A DNA stretch of 64,000 bases from Rhabditoides inermis (Eukaryota; Nematoda; Chromadorea; Rhabditida; Rhabditidae): assembly GCA_963966185.1 (NCBI GenBank), contig CAWZYM010000417.1, forward strand, positions 100,001-164,000, given 5' to 3'. Under the pieces are notes generated by a model. The model was given only the letters and a program-made list of their open reading frames with translations, did no database searches and was not told the DNA's origin. Position numbers and translations under genes: made by a program. Below are positions 1-30,145 of the stretch, piece by piece; the stretch's first letter is position 1; each line of letters begins with the position of its first letter.

Positions 1-196
1 TCAAGTTTTTTTGAACACCCGAGAAAAAAAAGATGTCCGTTCGGATTGTTCGGATACGTTTCAGAAATGCAATAAAACTACAGAAGAGAAAATGCATGTA
101 ATGCAGATTGACGAATTTTCACAAAAAAGATGAATCCAAAAACGCAAGTCTAAAGAAAGCTCGTCAAAAGTCGATTATGGGTGTTCTTTTTGTCTT

Positions 197-234
<38 letters not shown>

Positions 235-298
235 CTTCCATCTACATCCTATATCTTGTCCGGTGGCGAAGATTCGTTGAACACCGATCGGTCTCTGG

Positions 299-399
299 GG
301 AGAGGGAGAGAGAGAAAGAGGAAGAGAGAAAGGGAGAGAGGGAGAGAGAGGGAGAGGGAGAGAGGGAGAGAGAGAAGGAGAGAGAGAAGGGGGAGATGA
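299..399. repeat. GA-rich microsatellite
   Basis: Imperfect (GA)n/(GGGA)n run, preceded at about 200-235 by a (CT)n run. The two are close and complementary, so they could fold back on each other. Confidence 0.9.
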
Positions 400-2197
400 A
401 GTGACTGCGCCTAAACGGCGATAACGCTAGTCGGGCTAAAAAAGCACGCGGGATGACGTGTGAAAGAAGCCACAAAAGAAAGTGTTCAACAATAATATTA
501 TCATACTACCACACAGGTAAAGGTAAATTATCCTCCCGAATCGAGAGATTCACTCTGCGGAGGAGATTGAAAGAGGACTATGGCACAACACCATTCCCCA
601 TCTATTTTCCAACGATAGGTCACCACATTTCCACCCTATTCAATTCACCATTTCAAGTAAGTAATATTATAGAGATCAAACTCCCGCACAATGCACACCA
701 ATGTGCATTCCTTGAACAATGATACATACAAAAAAGGAGTAAGAATTCAAATTCGCGTTATAGTCTCACATTAATAATTTTGTGTACTGAACGAACAACC
801 AGTAATTCTTGGCACTTACTTCGAGACCTGGTAATTAGTGGATAGATACATTACAAAAACCTCGTTATTATATGCATCTACTTTGTTATTATGTGCATGT
901 AAGTTCTTCAAAAACCTCGTTATTCCGGGATCATTATTCGGATGGGACTTCCTTTTCCTCGCTCTCAACTCTCAACTATCTAATATATATCTGTACAAAC
1001 TCATCCGTTTTCTAACGAAAATACAGTTACGGTAACACCGCAAAAATTCTCCATCTTTCTAATAAACTAAACCAACATATTGCAACTGAAATGATCCCAA
1101 CCAAATCCCTGGTTCTTCAAATGTCCGGTGATTGGAATCTACTCGAATTACGACTGCAATGCGTGTCAAGCTCACCTATTGTACTATTTTTACATTGAGA
1201 ATTGAGAGACTTCGAACTGAAACCAAGTCCCCAGTTCGCATTCTCTCCCAAAGTCCGCTGCAAGCTCCCTACACGAAAAAGATGTAGAAATTTCGAGTTG
1301 AAACTCAAACAATCCCAACACGCAGTCCCCATTGCCAGTTCTCTTCCGACTTCCAGTGTCCGGTGGCCGGTGCTCTTACACGATTACACCCTCTCTACAC
1401 ATGTCTCCTCCCAGCACTCATCAAAGAGCAAGCGCCGCGGTGATAAATCAACCGATACATCACTCGGGCACTGATTTACACCCACCCGGCTGACAAGATG
1501 CTACCGTATGCCGGGGGTGGTACCTTGACACATTACGTACGTAAATGGTCGATCATCTCTCTATGGTAAAGACTAAATCGAAGGAGGCTACCGTATGCTG
1601 ATATGTACCTTGTTACTTTATGTACTCTGGAATCGCTCATTTGCTCATTATTCAACTTTGTTGTTTTGGACATGACTAAACTTTACGCGCCATACTCTAG
1701 AATATAGGACCGCTCATAGTTTTACTTTCACTTTGTTATTATTATTATTATGCCAAAAAGTACAGTTGCTATATCGATCAGATAGTGTCAGGGGCTCAGG
1801 GAAAGGAGTACATACAAACAAATGAGGTGCGAAGTCTCTATCTTTCTCTCCCGCGAGAGCTTAAAAAAGTGAAAAGTGCTATATTATGTGACAAGATAAT
1901 GGGCCAAAAAACGAGGCGTCGGTACCGCTTTGATCTCGCCGCCTACGCTCACTACTCACTCACTGCGCAACATTGAAGGAACACACAGTCACTTACATGA
2001 AACAAGAAATATGTCTCACTTCTTAGTCATGATAAAAAAGCTTATTCAAAATAGAAGATCCTTCAAAATCACCGAGGAAATGTTCATTTTACGACAGAAA
2101 CAGGTGCGTCTAAGAATTCAAGAAAGAGATAAAGAGGTGATTAAAACAGAGAGAGAGACTCTAAATAATCAGAAATGAGAGCAACCTATGAGAGTGA

Positions 2198-2202
2198 GAA
2201 AG

Positions 2203-2262
<60 letters not shown>
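2198..2262. repeat. (GA)n microsatellite
   Basis: Near-perfect GA dinucleotide array of about 65 bp, one of many in the window. Confidence 0.95.
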
Positions 2263-2263
<1 letters not shown>

Positions 2264-2817
2264 AAACAGTGGACGGGGACGCAACCCCACACTTGAAAAC
2301 AATGATTCCATATTCTCATCCATAATAATATAATATTCCTCGCGATGTGGAAAGTGTAAGGGACATTTCACACACACGAGCTTTCGACCTGCCTCTAATA
2401 CGCGCACATTAGCCATATAAGGGAGGCTAGAGCGGTGCTAGAGAGTGTGGAAAAAGGAGAGGACCAGGTCGGCGGAGGCGCGAGAGAGCGTGCGATATGA
2501 GGAGAACCAGATCATCTTGCATATTAGCATAGTGTGGGAAACGATAATGCGAAAATCTTTGGAGTAATCTTCAGGGAATAGGGAGAGGGCTCGTTCCCTC
2601 TTGCCAACGTTTCGAAGAAAATATGCCAACGTTTCGAAGAAAACAATAGACTTTTGGAGAGAGTTCGACACAGTCATTACGATAGCTGCACCTTCGACAC
2701 ATGTTCGCACACTTTTTCGAGATTCGTGGAATGATTCAGAGTTCCAGTCTATGGCGTGCCCAATGGCCAAATGCATCAAGATGGCAAAGAAATTGACGAA
2801 ACTGGGAGGTAAATCGA

Positions 2818-2827
2818 CTGAGAGAGA

Positions 2828-2867
<40 letters not shown>

Positions 2868-2881
2868 AGAGAGAGGAGGGA
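2818..2881. repeat. (GA)n microsatellite
   Basis: Near-perfect GA array inside an otherwise unremarkable open frame. It explains the low-complexity Arg/Glu translation. Confidence 0.95.
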
Positions 2882-4130
2882 GAACAGCGTACAAAACATA
2901 GTAACGCGATTTGAAATGTATGCGGTATGTAGAGATGTAGTCAACAAGCCTATTTCGGAGAAACTCCACGGGCAAACGACAATATACAAGAATTAGATTG
3001 CGCGCAAGAGAGAGCGTCTTCCCTTCAATTCAACCTCTCTCTCTCTATCTCAATTTCACTCCACCCAGGCAAATTGCCTATCATAGCCGGCGAGAGAGCG
3101 TCTTCACCTGGGAGAGCGTAGACAGCGAGAGAGAGTGCAACCTGAGGGCAGCGAGAGAGAGAGAGAGTGTGTGATCGAGGGGGAGCGCAGACACAAGTGG
3201 ATAAGTGTGGATTACATGCGGAAATACGGCAATTGGCCTATGCAAATCGGGAGGAAGTCCGAAAATGGAGAGAGCCATGGCTGTGTGTATGTTGATTCTA
3301 GAAAGAGAGAGAGGGGGGAGAGAGGATCGAGTTTCAATTTTCACGCCACATAAAACGCTGTTTCTAGGGGTTACAATTATTCCACCGAGCTTGCGGAGGT
3401 CACCTGAGTTTCGGAAGCGGTCCGAATACGTTTCACAATGACAATATACGTTTTGCGAAGTAATACGTTTCACAAGGTATAGCTAGCGCCCCACAAAACG
3501 CATCAATCACATTTTGATCGTATTGCTATTGCATAAAGCAAATATGAAATTATAACAATCATTCGACAAAAAAAACTATTACGAAGAGGTCAAAAATGTT
3601 ACGGCGGTCAATTGCTATGATATCACGAAACTCGAATCTCGAAACTCGAATTCTCGAGAACGTCCATTCGCATCGAACCACTCGAAAAGGCTCTTGCACT
3701 TGAGTTGGAATGTCTGCGATGTCTCATCATATATTCTAATAAAAAAGACGCTCGACCATAGGTACATCTAAAATGTAGTATACGAACGCTTGAGGAAGTT
3801 TTGAGAGGTTGGGGAAACGTCAAGTGCAGCGGCGCAGCTTCGGAATCCTGCGGCACGCAGGCCTATTATGGAAATGCCTCCGCGCTTCCGGTGGCTGCGG
3901 TGGCGCGCAATTGAAAGGCGCCACGCAAACAAATAAAAATAATAAGCCGCAGCGCGAAGATGACAACAAAGTTTGAAAAAGTAGATAGACAGAAGAACAG
4001 AAATTTCGAGCCTCTTTCTACCTACAGCTTACTTACATGCTTACAAATAGAGCCACATAAAGTCATAGAGACTAGTTTGATAGCAAACAAGAAACCAAAA
4101 TAAACAAACAAGTGAACAAACCCGGCTCAC

Positions 4131-4404
4131 TGTAGGTGCGCACTTTCTTGTAGACCGTCTCTGCCCACTGTGTCCGCACGAATTCCGTCCTGTCCTCTCC
4201 CTCCTGATTCGCGACCGCATACCGCTTCAGAGGATGCACCACAGAGATATCCACAGGCTCCAGTGTCTGTCCGATCTGACCGTAGTAGCCCCCGGAATAG
4301 CTTCTTCTGTGCTTGTGGCGGTGCGGGTGCGACGCAGCGGCGGCGGCCGTGGGCTGCCACGCACACATCCACAGTATCACCCAGATCGAAGGTGAGAGTA
4401 GCAT
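4131..4404 (-). CDS. First coding exon of a putative secreted protein
   Basis: The exon runs from an ATG at 4404 to a good donor (CTACA then GTGAGC) at 4130, giving 91 codons plus one base. The first 22 or so residues form a hydrophobic signal peptide (MLLSPSIWVILWMCAW followed by Thr-Ala-Ala repeats), then a basic His/Arg stretch (HPHRHKHRR) that could be a dibasic processing site, then a Tyr/Gly-rich and charged segment. The codons are GC-rich like those of the confirmed genes nearby. I do not recognise the family, and I could not identify later exons in the repeat-rich sequence below 4.1 kb. The product is probably exported or lysosomal. Confidence 0.5.
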
Positions 4405-4474
4405 CGCATAGAGGCTCGTTCTATAAAGTTTTCGGGGTGAAACGGGAAAGTCGTGAAAATAACGCGCGAGAGGG

Positions 4475-4590
4475 GAGAGAGTCAGAGAGAGAGAGAGGGA
4501 GAGAGAGAGAGAGGGAGAGAGAGAGAGAGAGAGAGTCAGAAAGAGAGAGAGAGAGAGAGAGAGTCAGAAAGAGAGAGAGAGGGGGAGAGA
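4475..4590. repeat. GA-rich microsatellite
   Basis: GA arrays interrupted by the spacer gtcagaaa, which recurs at regular distance, so this is a compound repeat. It lies just upstream of the signal-peptide exon. Confidence 0.9.
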
Positions 4591-4736
4591 ATGGGTGATT
4601 GAGTGAACCCCAATGTCTCTCACTGAACGGAGGCCAATCGGTGTGAAAGTGCGACGAATGATCGAACAAAGTGTGGCGAATCAGTCAAATTGCAAAATTG
4701 TCGGGTGCACATGGAATCGTCAACGAGGTTCGAGCG

Positions 4737-4737
<1 letters not shown>

Positions 4738-4797
<60 letters not shown>
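4738..4797. repeat. (GA)n microsatellite
   Basis: Near-perfect GA array of about 60 bp. Confidence 0.95.
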
Positions 4798-4799
<2 letters not shown>

Positions 4800-5076
4800 G
4801 CGGGCGGCGCATTTGCATGCCTTCCGGTGCACAACTCATCATAATCGGAATGCGCGAGAGAGTATAGTGAATCGAGAGGGCGCAGACAAATCGACAAATT
4901 CGCAAAAGCCATAAGTGTAAGATGTGCGCGGGGAAAGTGAGAGCTTCTAAAAGGAGGGGAGAGAAGAACGCGCGGAGTTATTGGTTTGGCAAGGCCTTCC
5001 GCGGGTGTATGTTGCCGATTATCCAATTTTCACTACACATACGAGCATATCCCCAAAACTACGACTACTCCACTCC

Positions 5077-5077
<1 letters not shown>

Positions 5078-5122
<45 letters not shown>
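5078..5122. repeat. (CT)n microsatellite
   Basis: Near-perfect CT array. A (GA)n array of opposite sense follows at 5400-5442. Confidence 0.95.
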
Positions 5123-5398
5123 AGTAAGAGAGGGTTAGAGAAGGAGAGGAGCACGGCACAAAAACCCTGAGAATGACACTAATCCGCGCCTGGGAAACAA
5201 TCAAAACAAAACACCTCCTCGTTTTTTTTTGAGTTTTTCTTCCACTAATTTTCCGGAAAAGTGAGATAATTATCGTATATGCAGTGCGAAACGGGGAAAA
5301 ATAATTGAAATTATATGTGAAAATAATGAGCTCTCGCCACACGCACACATACGCTTGAAAGTGTCAAGTCACGAACAAAAATAATAACGTCAGGAAGA

Positions 5399-5445
<47 letters not shown>

Positions 5446-7014
5446 TATACACACTTCACTTCTCTCACCGTCGATCCAAAACATCCTGTAAGTAAGTAAA
5501 TGTAAGTTCTAATTGCACCAGGCACCAAGACAGCGCAGTAAGAAAGTAGGCGAACTACTGTTATCCTTCTGTTTTGCGCGTCTCCCTTCCAAAAACACAC
5601 ACGCAGCGGTGTTCGTTGGAAATTCAATCAGCTGCGCATAAAAAGTGTTCGTGCTTGTCCTATTGACAGCCAACGCGTCCGACAAATACGCGCGATTCGT
5701 AAAAATTCCATCTGCGCAATTTCAATTGATGAAAAAACTGGATGTTCACCTTTTCAAATGAGCTCTCTCTCTCTTTCTCACAAACCACGAAAACATTCAA
5801 TTGGCATGTAATACGAACGGCTGAATGGTAAAAAAAGAGAAGAGAGAGAGAGAGAAAGGGAGAGAGAGATAGAGAGACATCGCCTATCAGCCGATATTAC
5901 GGCAACTGCAGTCATGCAGCAATTATGATAAAGAGGAGGTGGCACAATCGCCGGGCGCCAGTTGGAATAGCCGTGGAAGTGGGAGGTGGAATGGACAATT
6001 GACGATTCGCAGAAGGCGTCTTTGAATCGGCCGAGCAAAGCCGAAAGCAGGCTGGAAACGCGAAAAAAACGGCGTGAAAAACGTGTCACCTGCAGGCTTT
6101 TCCGGAAAAAGAGCGCCTAACAATGGGGGAGGAGTTGAGTTTCGAAGTTTTGAGGATCAAGAAACATGTTCGCGCAAGTTATGCCGGCACAGTTTTGCAG
6201 GATATTTAAGATAGATGTTATAGAGTGAGATGTTATGGTTACCAGTTACTAGTTACATACTTGGAACAACGATCCAGAGTTCGTGGTAGAGGAAGTGGCA
6301 TAAGGCTATCACCGCACTCGATCTGAGAGTTCAAAGCGGCGTCGTGTCCAGAAAAGGAGAAAGAGAAACGCAACACGCGATCGAGATAAAAGAGGGACCA
6401 TTACGGACCACCTCGCACCCCAAAGGGACCATCGTAATCGCCTCGCACACGCACATACTAACACGCCGATTCTCTCCAGAGACAAGCGGTCATATTTCAC
6501 GGGGCAAATGTAGCGCGCACGCATCATTGTTGCATGGAGAGAGAAATCTGCATAAGGAATCATGATAGAGAGAGAGGGAGAGAGAGAGAGAGGCGAGAGG
6601 GAGGAAGGGAGAGGGAGTGCTCGGAATGGTCCCCCGGGTATCGTTGTTGTGTGTCTGGGTCGATTATGGGGCTGGAAAGACACATGCGCGCTTGGTTTTC
6701 CAGAAATCGGGGACTCGGCGAAAACACGAGAATAGGAAAACACCACGCCTTGCCCGTGTGTTTTCTGCCAGCGAACTATGATGAAGTCAGTTTTTTTAAG
6801 GAACGGTGTCCTCACTCCGAGATGACCTCTATACCTCTATACATCCATACAGATACTCAATCTGTACACGCTCACTTCAAAATGTACGAATCCTCAGACA
6901 TTGGAATCGTGACGAGAGTAAGTAGCGTCCGATAGAGAACGTTTCTACCTGGTCTTTATAGCCCCACCTCGCTGTTTCGCAAGCAAACCACAGACTACGG
7001 TACAATTTGATATC

Positions 7015-7151
7015 ACCTTCCCCCCCCTCTCTCTCACACTCTTTATCTCTCTCACCCTCTTTCTCTCTCTCTCACCCTCTTTCTCTCTCTCACCCTCTTT
7101 CTCTCTCTTTCTCTCTCTCTCACCCTCTCTCTCTCTCTCTTTCTCTCTCTC

Positions 7152-7209
<58 letters not shown>

Positions 7210-7212
7210 CGT
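7015..7212. repeat. CT-rich compound microsatellite
   Basis: Almost 200 bp of CT dinucleotides with regular caccctctttctc interruptions, which gives it a higher-order period of about 20-30 bp. Confidence 0.95.
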
Positions 7213-8321
7213 TCTGGACGCCTGAGTCACCTAATCGAAAACGTAAGTGGAGAAGCAAAAAAGGAAAAGAAAACAAAGAGTTTACTCGAAACACCAACAA
7301 CGCCGTAAACAAGTAGGATGTTATTCCAATAGTCCCAGTGATCAATCACAAACTAGTAACTATAGTATCCGACGGAGAATGGCTTTGTGATTGAAGAGAT
7401 GCAAACACATGGAAATGTGTCTTTTTGAATTTGTGAAAACGTGAGGTGAAATCCAATCGCAGACCCGCCGACAGCTAGAAAACGGTGCCAAAACGAAAGG
7501 CGATAGCGGTGGTGTAAAGTGTAACACGCGCGCGCGCACTAACAAACACTCTTCCCGGAAGCATAGTCAGTTATCAGTAATCAGTTATCGTATCACAATA
7601 TCTAACATACGCGTATCTATCTGAAGAATGATGTGATCATATATATCATTTTTCGTGTTAGATATCAAATGATCATCTAGATAACACGGAAACCTCGCTC
7701 ATCCGCAGCCGTCGCGTGTAAACAAGTAAACAAAGGTGTAAACAAGAACAACTCAAAAGAAGGGCTGGGGGAGGTGACAGCTGATAAATAATGCATGTGG
7801 AACGCGGGGCGGCAGAGGCAATTCATGTTGGGTGAAAGTGAAATCATATTCATATTTCCTTTTTCCGATCTTGTTGATAGAATTTAGAATGTTCAAAATA
7901 GAAATTGTTGCCATTACTTGGTTATAGAATACAAAAAACGGCGATATATAATCATAACTCAAACGTTTGTGCTTTGAGTTTTGTGGTCTATTTTCATGGG
8001 GTCTTTCGAAAGTGGGTTTGACGCTAATTGTTTCTGAAAGATACTCTAAATTTCTTTTAGATATGATTCGGAGTGTTAAGCCATCAAAGGTTTTTTTCCC
8101 GAATGTTCTTTGAAAACAAATTGACGCAACAAGTTTCTTATTCATTAACATACACAAGTGAAGCGCATTACAAAAATCCAAAAATGTTGTTTAGAGCTAA
8201 TCATCAAATAACTGGCGCATACAATACTCAATAAGTCAATAATAAATCATCACTGATCAATTAATCATTACCCACCCGGCATGGTATGATAACTGATCAC
8301 TGATCACTAATCAATACCCAC

Positions 8322-8421
8322 CCGGCATGCCCTCCATGGTGAGGTTGACGCTGATCTGGTTGGCAGCGAGGATGAGGTTGGTCAGCGGCAGGTAGAGGCC
8401 CTCCATTGGAGAGCAGGTGAT
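8322..8421 (-). CDS. Isolated coding exon, weakly TFIIH p34-like
   Basis: The minus-strand exon has a strong acceptor (TTTCTTCCAG) and donor (CCGG then GTGGGT). It encodes 33 residues with no stop, beginning ITCSPMEGLYLPL, and has the GC-rich codons of real exons here. The stretch LTNLILAANQISVNL recalls a segment of TFIIH subunit p34 (GTF2H3) with the pattern N-x-I-F-A-A-Q-x-x-x-I. The likeness is short and I could not find neighbouring exons, so the family is a guess. A second copy of the last exon bases plus donor (GGCATG mirrored by ccacccggcatg) lies about 45 bp further into the intron, near 8268-8287. Confidence 0.4.
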
Positions 8422-9069
8422 CTGGAAGAAACGTTCTCTACTCTTCCACTGTATGTATGAGGCGACAATCAAGAATCCGAGAACACATAGAGGCCCGTCG
8501 AAAAATACGTTTTGAAAAATTGTTTTTTTTTTGTCTGGATGTGACAAAACGTGGTATTTACTCAAACCTATCTCCAAATTACTAAAAAAATCGTCACAAG
8601 GAATCGTGTGAGACATGAACAAGGACGTACGTATACATCATACGTACGTACGATCAGTGCGAGGACGGTATGAAGCGAGCGAATCGTGAAAATAGTGTGG
8701 CAGAAAAGAGAGACAGACAGAGAGAGGGAAACATAGACATGGAGACATAGAGAGAGTGATAGAAGACGTTCCGAGGTAGCTGACAAGAAATGCGCAGAAT
8801 GAAGACATGGTCAAGGGTATCTCACGCTTCAGTGAACGCAAGGAAGAATTGCTCGTGTGAATTGAACGCTGGTCCATAAATTATGAATTAATACATATTT
8901 AACGATTTTGATCGACAACTTATTATCACAGTTTTGAAAAATATAAGACCAGGAAGTCGTGCGCAAAAAGACGATATAGTACTTTTACTTCACAGCAAAA
9001 TCACAGTGTTGCGCGTGAGAATGTGAGAAAGAGAGAGCAGTAATTATAATGCAAGTGAGAAGTGCGAAG

Positions 9070-9114
<45 letters not shown>

Positions 9115-9308
9115 TATAGAAGCGAAACCTTATCACACCACCCACCGTGCGGAGCAAATAAAAAGTTCAAATACGAAAGAAACTCTTGGAAACTACATTC
9201 ATCCAAAAATGTAGTGCGTAGAAGAAAAAAACGCCATTCTCAAATGTGGGATCTTGTGATAGCTTACCCTCCTACGTAATAACAACAGGATTTTCTATGC
9301 AGGTATGC

Positions 9309-9361
<53 letters not shown>

Positions 9362-9689
9362 GAAGAGAGCGCGAAATGGAGACCTCAGAACCTCGGAAGA
9401 TAATAGGGCAATCTTTGCTTCCGCATACGCAAATGCGTGTCTCCCAGCTTGTCAAAAGTGCACAATTATTATTATCTCTAGAAGAAATAGATAACCAGTA
9501 TGTACAATAAACTACTAGTTATTCTAGAAACCATACTAAGAGATAACTATACTTAGTAACCAGTTCAAGAGATGTTCTCAAAGTAGAAGATTTAGCTCAT
9601 CATTCGTCCGAAAAGAAATCCATTACATTTCGAGGGAGAGGTTTTGGAAATGGAAGAAATAGACGGAGAGAGAGAGAGAGAGAGAGAGT

Positions 9690-9736
<47 letters not shown>

Positions 9737-9847
9737 CGAGCGAGCGAGAGAGCGAGCGAGCGAGAGAGCGAGAGAGAATTCATCTCGAGAAACCCGAATC
9801 CTCAGTGCAAATTATCCTCCAATTCCAATTCTCCCTACCTCATTTAC

Positions 9848-9890
<43 letters not shown>

Positions 9891-11116
9891 GATAGAGCTA
9901 GAGAGAACTGCAATAATCATACACTAAGCACATATAACAACGAGCACACGGAAAATGCAGAAAGATAAAAGCTTGGGAAAACAACAACAACAATGAATAC
10001 CTGTCTCTCTTTTCTGACCGCAGTCAATCACAAAACTTACTCGAGTAACCACAAAGCAGTAAGCACTCACGCAGTAGTCCCGCGGCTATGATTTGTTGTG
10101 TGTCATCTCTCTCTCTCTCTCTCTCCCTCTCTCTCTCTCTCTCTCCCTACATTATCACTACTCCCCCAGGAAACACAATTCAACTACATTTCCCTGGGAA
10201 CTCGAAAAAGCGAGGAAAGTTGCCAAGATAACCGAAACTAAAAGAGAGAGAAATACATAAAGAGAGAAACCATGGTGTACCCGAGACCAAATATAGGTCA
10301 TCAAATTCCGAATGGCATCACTCCATGGAAACCAAACTATTCACCACGAAAGTGCGCGCCATAAAAACAATAATAATGAGGGCCCATCCGCAGGGCCGAA
10401 TTACCCCCCCCCCCCCCAATACAATGCATCCAAATAGATAGATATTTATCCGTGCTCTCAACAGTACACATACACACATAATCAGATAACAAGTATAGAA
10501 GACGTCTGTCCAAACAAAACGGCGCAACAAAATGGAGACAGGGAACAGAAGGGCAGCGGAGAAGAAAAAACGTGCGGTCTAATGCATTTCTGATACGCAT
10601 TCAAAATAGACGGACGGGGTTACCTACACCGGAAGAGAACGCGCGCGCGCATAACTTGTTTACCAGTTACCAAATCCACCGAATCCGACGCTACCAAATC
10701 ATACACACCGGGGCCGGAATAATACTACCACCAATTCTCCTCCGTGCCACAAGGCTGCTACACTATCTCCCTACACCCTCCCTCTCTCTCCATTCTACAA
10801 CAAAGGCAGAGAGACGGTGTTGGTGAAAGTGCAAGCCTGTAAGAGGTGGAAGACATACACACCACAACGTGTCAGAATCCCGCTCCAGAATCGGCGGATG
10901 CCGGCATCGTCCGGTACGGTTGGAGAAAGGGAGTGGAAGGGGAGAGATGGAAGAGGTGAAAGGAGGGAGGTGGAACTGACAGGGAGGCTGATAACTCCGC
11001 ATCCAACGCCTTTGCCTCGAGCGCATCTCCATCTCTGCCCATTCTACAACAGAGTGACAGAGTGGACATGGACGGTGGAAGTGGAAGGAAGGAGGTGGAA
11101 CAGAGAAGTGACCAGG
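8422..11116. other. Spacer with GA/CT arrays
   Basis: Contains GA arrays at 9071-9112, 9309-9360, 9663-9778 and 9849-9889 and a CT array near 10107-10146. No coding region is supported. The last 130 bp before 11116 are a diverged copy of the end of the following minus-strand gene (see findings). Confidence 0.5.
9663..9778. repeat. GA/GAGC compound microsatellite
   Basis: GA array that passes into GAGC/GAGCGAGC units at 9733-9770, which are rarer here than plain GA. Confidence 0.9.
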
Positions 11117-27565
<16,449 letters not shown>

Positions 27566-28426
27566 ACTGATGGCTGGAATACAGATGTATAATACAATAA
27601 AAACAGAGAGATGAAGGGATGATGCAATTTCTCAGCGCACTGCTGATTTGAACACCTTTCACGAATGTTGGACAGAAGGTAAACAATTCATGATAGATTA
27701 ATTGTTAACGACAAGAGTAACACACAACAATACAAAACATGAAAGAACGAAACAAAAATAATACAAAAGGCAGCTCGGCCGGAGAGTGAAGATTGTGCAC
27801 TTGTCGTGAATAGTCACTTTAGTAGTGACACTTTCAGTAGTATGCACAACTTCTATATTTGTTTGCGCGCGCATCTTTTTTGTTGTTTATTGTTATGTTA
27901 TTGTTGTTGTGTTCTTCTGCTGGTTACTTAATCGAGGTGATTACATATCAGGCGCTTCTACGTAGCTTCGGCTAGGACGTCGTGGCTTCTTCTCAGCGCG
28001 AATTCATCTTCAACCGAAGTGAGGTGAGGTATGGTTTCATGTGTTTAATTATACCTTCGTATAAACAACATGTTTTTTAGTGTTGCTGTTATTTAGGTTA
28101 TTACGTTTTCTATTGTGCACGCTCCATAGCGGTATGAGTTCATCTTTTTTATGATGATCTCTTTCTTCAAAATACACCGAAAATGGTTCATCAATCATCA
28201 AAACGTATAAACGCAAATCGTTGACAAAGATGCATAACTAAAGCACACAGAACATTTCTACCATATCGGAAGTACTATAGTTTATCGTTCGTTGAATAGA
28301 GTTTCTCATGTGTTATGTATTCTCAAATCTCACTTCAATGATCAACATCAACACCAGAAAACGATCACAGTTTTAATAAAACTAAATAACACGTCACAAA
28401 TTATACAATCAGAGAAACAAATACAT
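27566..28426. other. Spacer between EIF2B4 and the secreted-protein pair
   Basis: AT-rich, with no ORF of note. It should hold the EIF2B4 promoter, since EIF2B4 starts at 27565 on the minus strand. ATTAAA, a variant poly(A) signal, occurs on the minus strand at 28372-28377, about 50 nt past the stop of the next gene. Confidence 0.5.
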
Positions 28427-29435
28427 TTAAATCATGGGAGACTGTCCGTACTGTTGTCTCTCTTTTGCGGGTACCGCGGCGAGCAGTGTCCGAAACTCTT
28501 TCACTTCTTTGTTGAGCATCTCCTAAACAATCGAATATCGAACATTACCTTTCAACGATCAATTATTTCACGTTCACTTACCACGCGCAATGCCTCAATC
28601 TCTCTTTGTTGTGTAGTCAGCTGACCCACGAGGGCGTTTTGCTCATCGCTTGTAAGAAAACCCGTCTATAAAAACAAACGCTGGTCAAGCGTTGAGATTC
28701 TATTCAAGTACCTGTCCCAGTAAGTTTGGATCCTTCCTGTACTCGATCAGAATTTGATTACCGAGTGACTCGTCCCACTTAGGGTTACTTTGGTTTGGCA
28801 TTATTTTCTTTGTTTTCACCATCTAAAATGTGACGATTATTTTCGTTCAGTTGCTTCAACTCACCTTGGCGCAAATTCTCTTTATCGTCGTTCCATCTTC
28901 GTTGAATGAGGTCACCCATCTAAATATTGCATATATTAAACATTCACAGATACACGGTACTTGTGTTGGTTTGTATATCTCTGGAGCAGTAATTTATCTG
29001 TGCCCGTAGTTGATTTAACTAGATTGTCGTAGTTCAGTTGTCTGAAATGTTCGAAATCATAATGAAGCATTAAACCAGCACCTAAATTACCTGGAGGCTT
29101 CGGGCATTCTACTTTTCTCTCCGTAAATGCTCATATAATTAAGGTACGTTGGTGTGGTCATACGACGAAATTGCAAATCCACGTTACAGATCCACTAAAA
29201 CAACAAAAAATGAGTAGTTATTATACGAGTTGACGGAGATGTATAGAATATAAGGTCTGATGTGATAAAGCTGTATACAATTCAACAAACTTACGATATC
29301 CGCCGTGATATTCAGCGAATAGATATCCGTTATGTGCGGTTCCGGTGGTGTTAGGGTCGTTCTTTTTATCATCGGTTTGAAGAGAGCTGTCACGTTGCAC
29401 GCCAACACTAATATCCACACGATTTCGCCAATCAT
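28427..29435 (-). CDS. Small secreted protein, paralogue A
   Basis: Seven exons join in phase to 223 codons: 29295-29435, 29091-29194, 28961-29041, 28865-28919, 28712-28822, 28582-28665, 28427-28522. The ATG at 29435 follows a ttatag acceptor by 6 nt, consistent with trans-splicing. A signal peptide (MIGEIVWILVLACNVTALF) leads a mature part of about 200 residues with two cysteines also kept in the neighbour gene (WICNV and RICAK), so one disulfide is likely. Shared signatures include YTNQHKWVTS, EDGT and WDESLGNQ. The C-terminal third is charged and helical. I recognise no family. It is a tandem paralogue of the gene at 30146-31432, with four matching exon lengths (141, 81, 55 nt, and 111+84 against 195). 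Confidence 0.85.
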
Positions 29436-30145
29436 TGTTTCTATAAAAAAAATAACGGAATGACACAAGACACTTTTAAAAGTCCGTGATATGATAAGTA
29501 ATATCTATTGTCGTTCTCGAACTAGATTATATGCTCTAGAGCCAACATATTTATGAGCATTTCATGGTTGTCGCGAGAAGGCGTTGGTGACGTTGTGATT
29601 CTGGATATACGGTATTGGCAATTGATGATTTTGTGTTTCGATGTGTCACGCGTCACGCGCGCGGCACGATTCTAAGAGAGTGCTAATGCTATTTCTAATC
29701 TCATAATGCTCACTTCGTACTTCGTAGTCATAAACACTTGAATCGAACGCTATGTGCTATGCTAATTTTTAATGAAGTCATTTCGTAGTTTCGCTCATTA
29801 ATTGTTTTAACGTGATAGCCTTGATCTGACACTAATATAACTAATTTTGAAGAAAAAACTTCCTAATATTGAGAATATAGGTCCCTCACACATGTTTACG
29901 AAAAATAACTATCTATCGGAAATTGATTCATGAATACTGTTGCTTCTAGTCCACTAAGACGTGTTTTCTTTATGGTTTCTCCGTCTTCCCACCACACATA
30001 ATTTGTTTATGTTTATAGTTTCTCAGATTGTGGTATCACATGATCTTGCTGGGAGCTGGGTAACAAAATGATGGAAGATGCAGCATGCTTGTCAACTTTA
30101 TTGTATCAAATTATAGACAATGTTATTGAGTCGACTCGACAACGT
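29436..30145. other. Spacer between the two secreted-protein genes
   Basis: AT-rich with no coding signal. It includes the presumed promoter of paralogue A and the 3' region of paralogue B. AATAAA is present on the minus strand at 30097-30102, 44-49 nt past the stop of paralogue B. Confidence 0.6.

Larger units (their letters stand above)
1..4070. other. Gene-poor, repeat-rich stretch
   Basis: I see no convincing gene here. Open frames overlap GA/CT arrays and code mostly for Arg/Glu or Ser/Leu runs. Small local duplications are visible: a 13-nt phrase ccaacgtttcgaa occurs twice near 2608-2640, and about 75-80 bp with the phrases gctaccgtatgc and ccgctcat/tcgctcat recurs around 1500-1720. 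No RNA gene was found. Confidence 0.5.
4405..8321. other. Spacer without a supported gene
   Basis: Holds GA/CT arrays (4475-4590, 4738-4797, 5078-5122, 5400-5442, 7015-7212) in mostly AT-rich sequence. Small open frames exist on both strands, including 142 codons on the minus strand at 7753-8181, but none shows a recognisable domain, splice pattern or codon bias like the neighbours. Confidence 0.45.

Noticed and set aside
7753..8181. A 142-codon minus-strand ORF
   Set aside because: AT-rich codons unlike the confirmed genes, no recognisable motif, no splice context. Kept only as a possibility.
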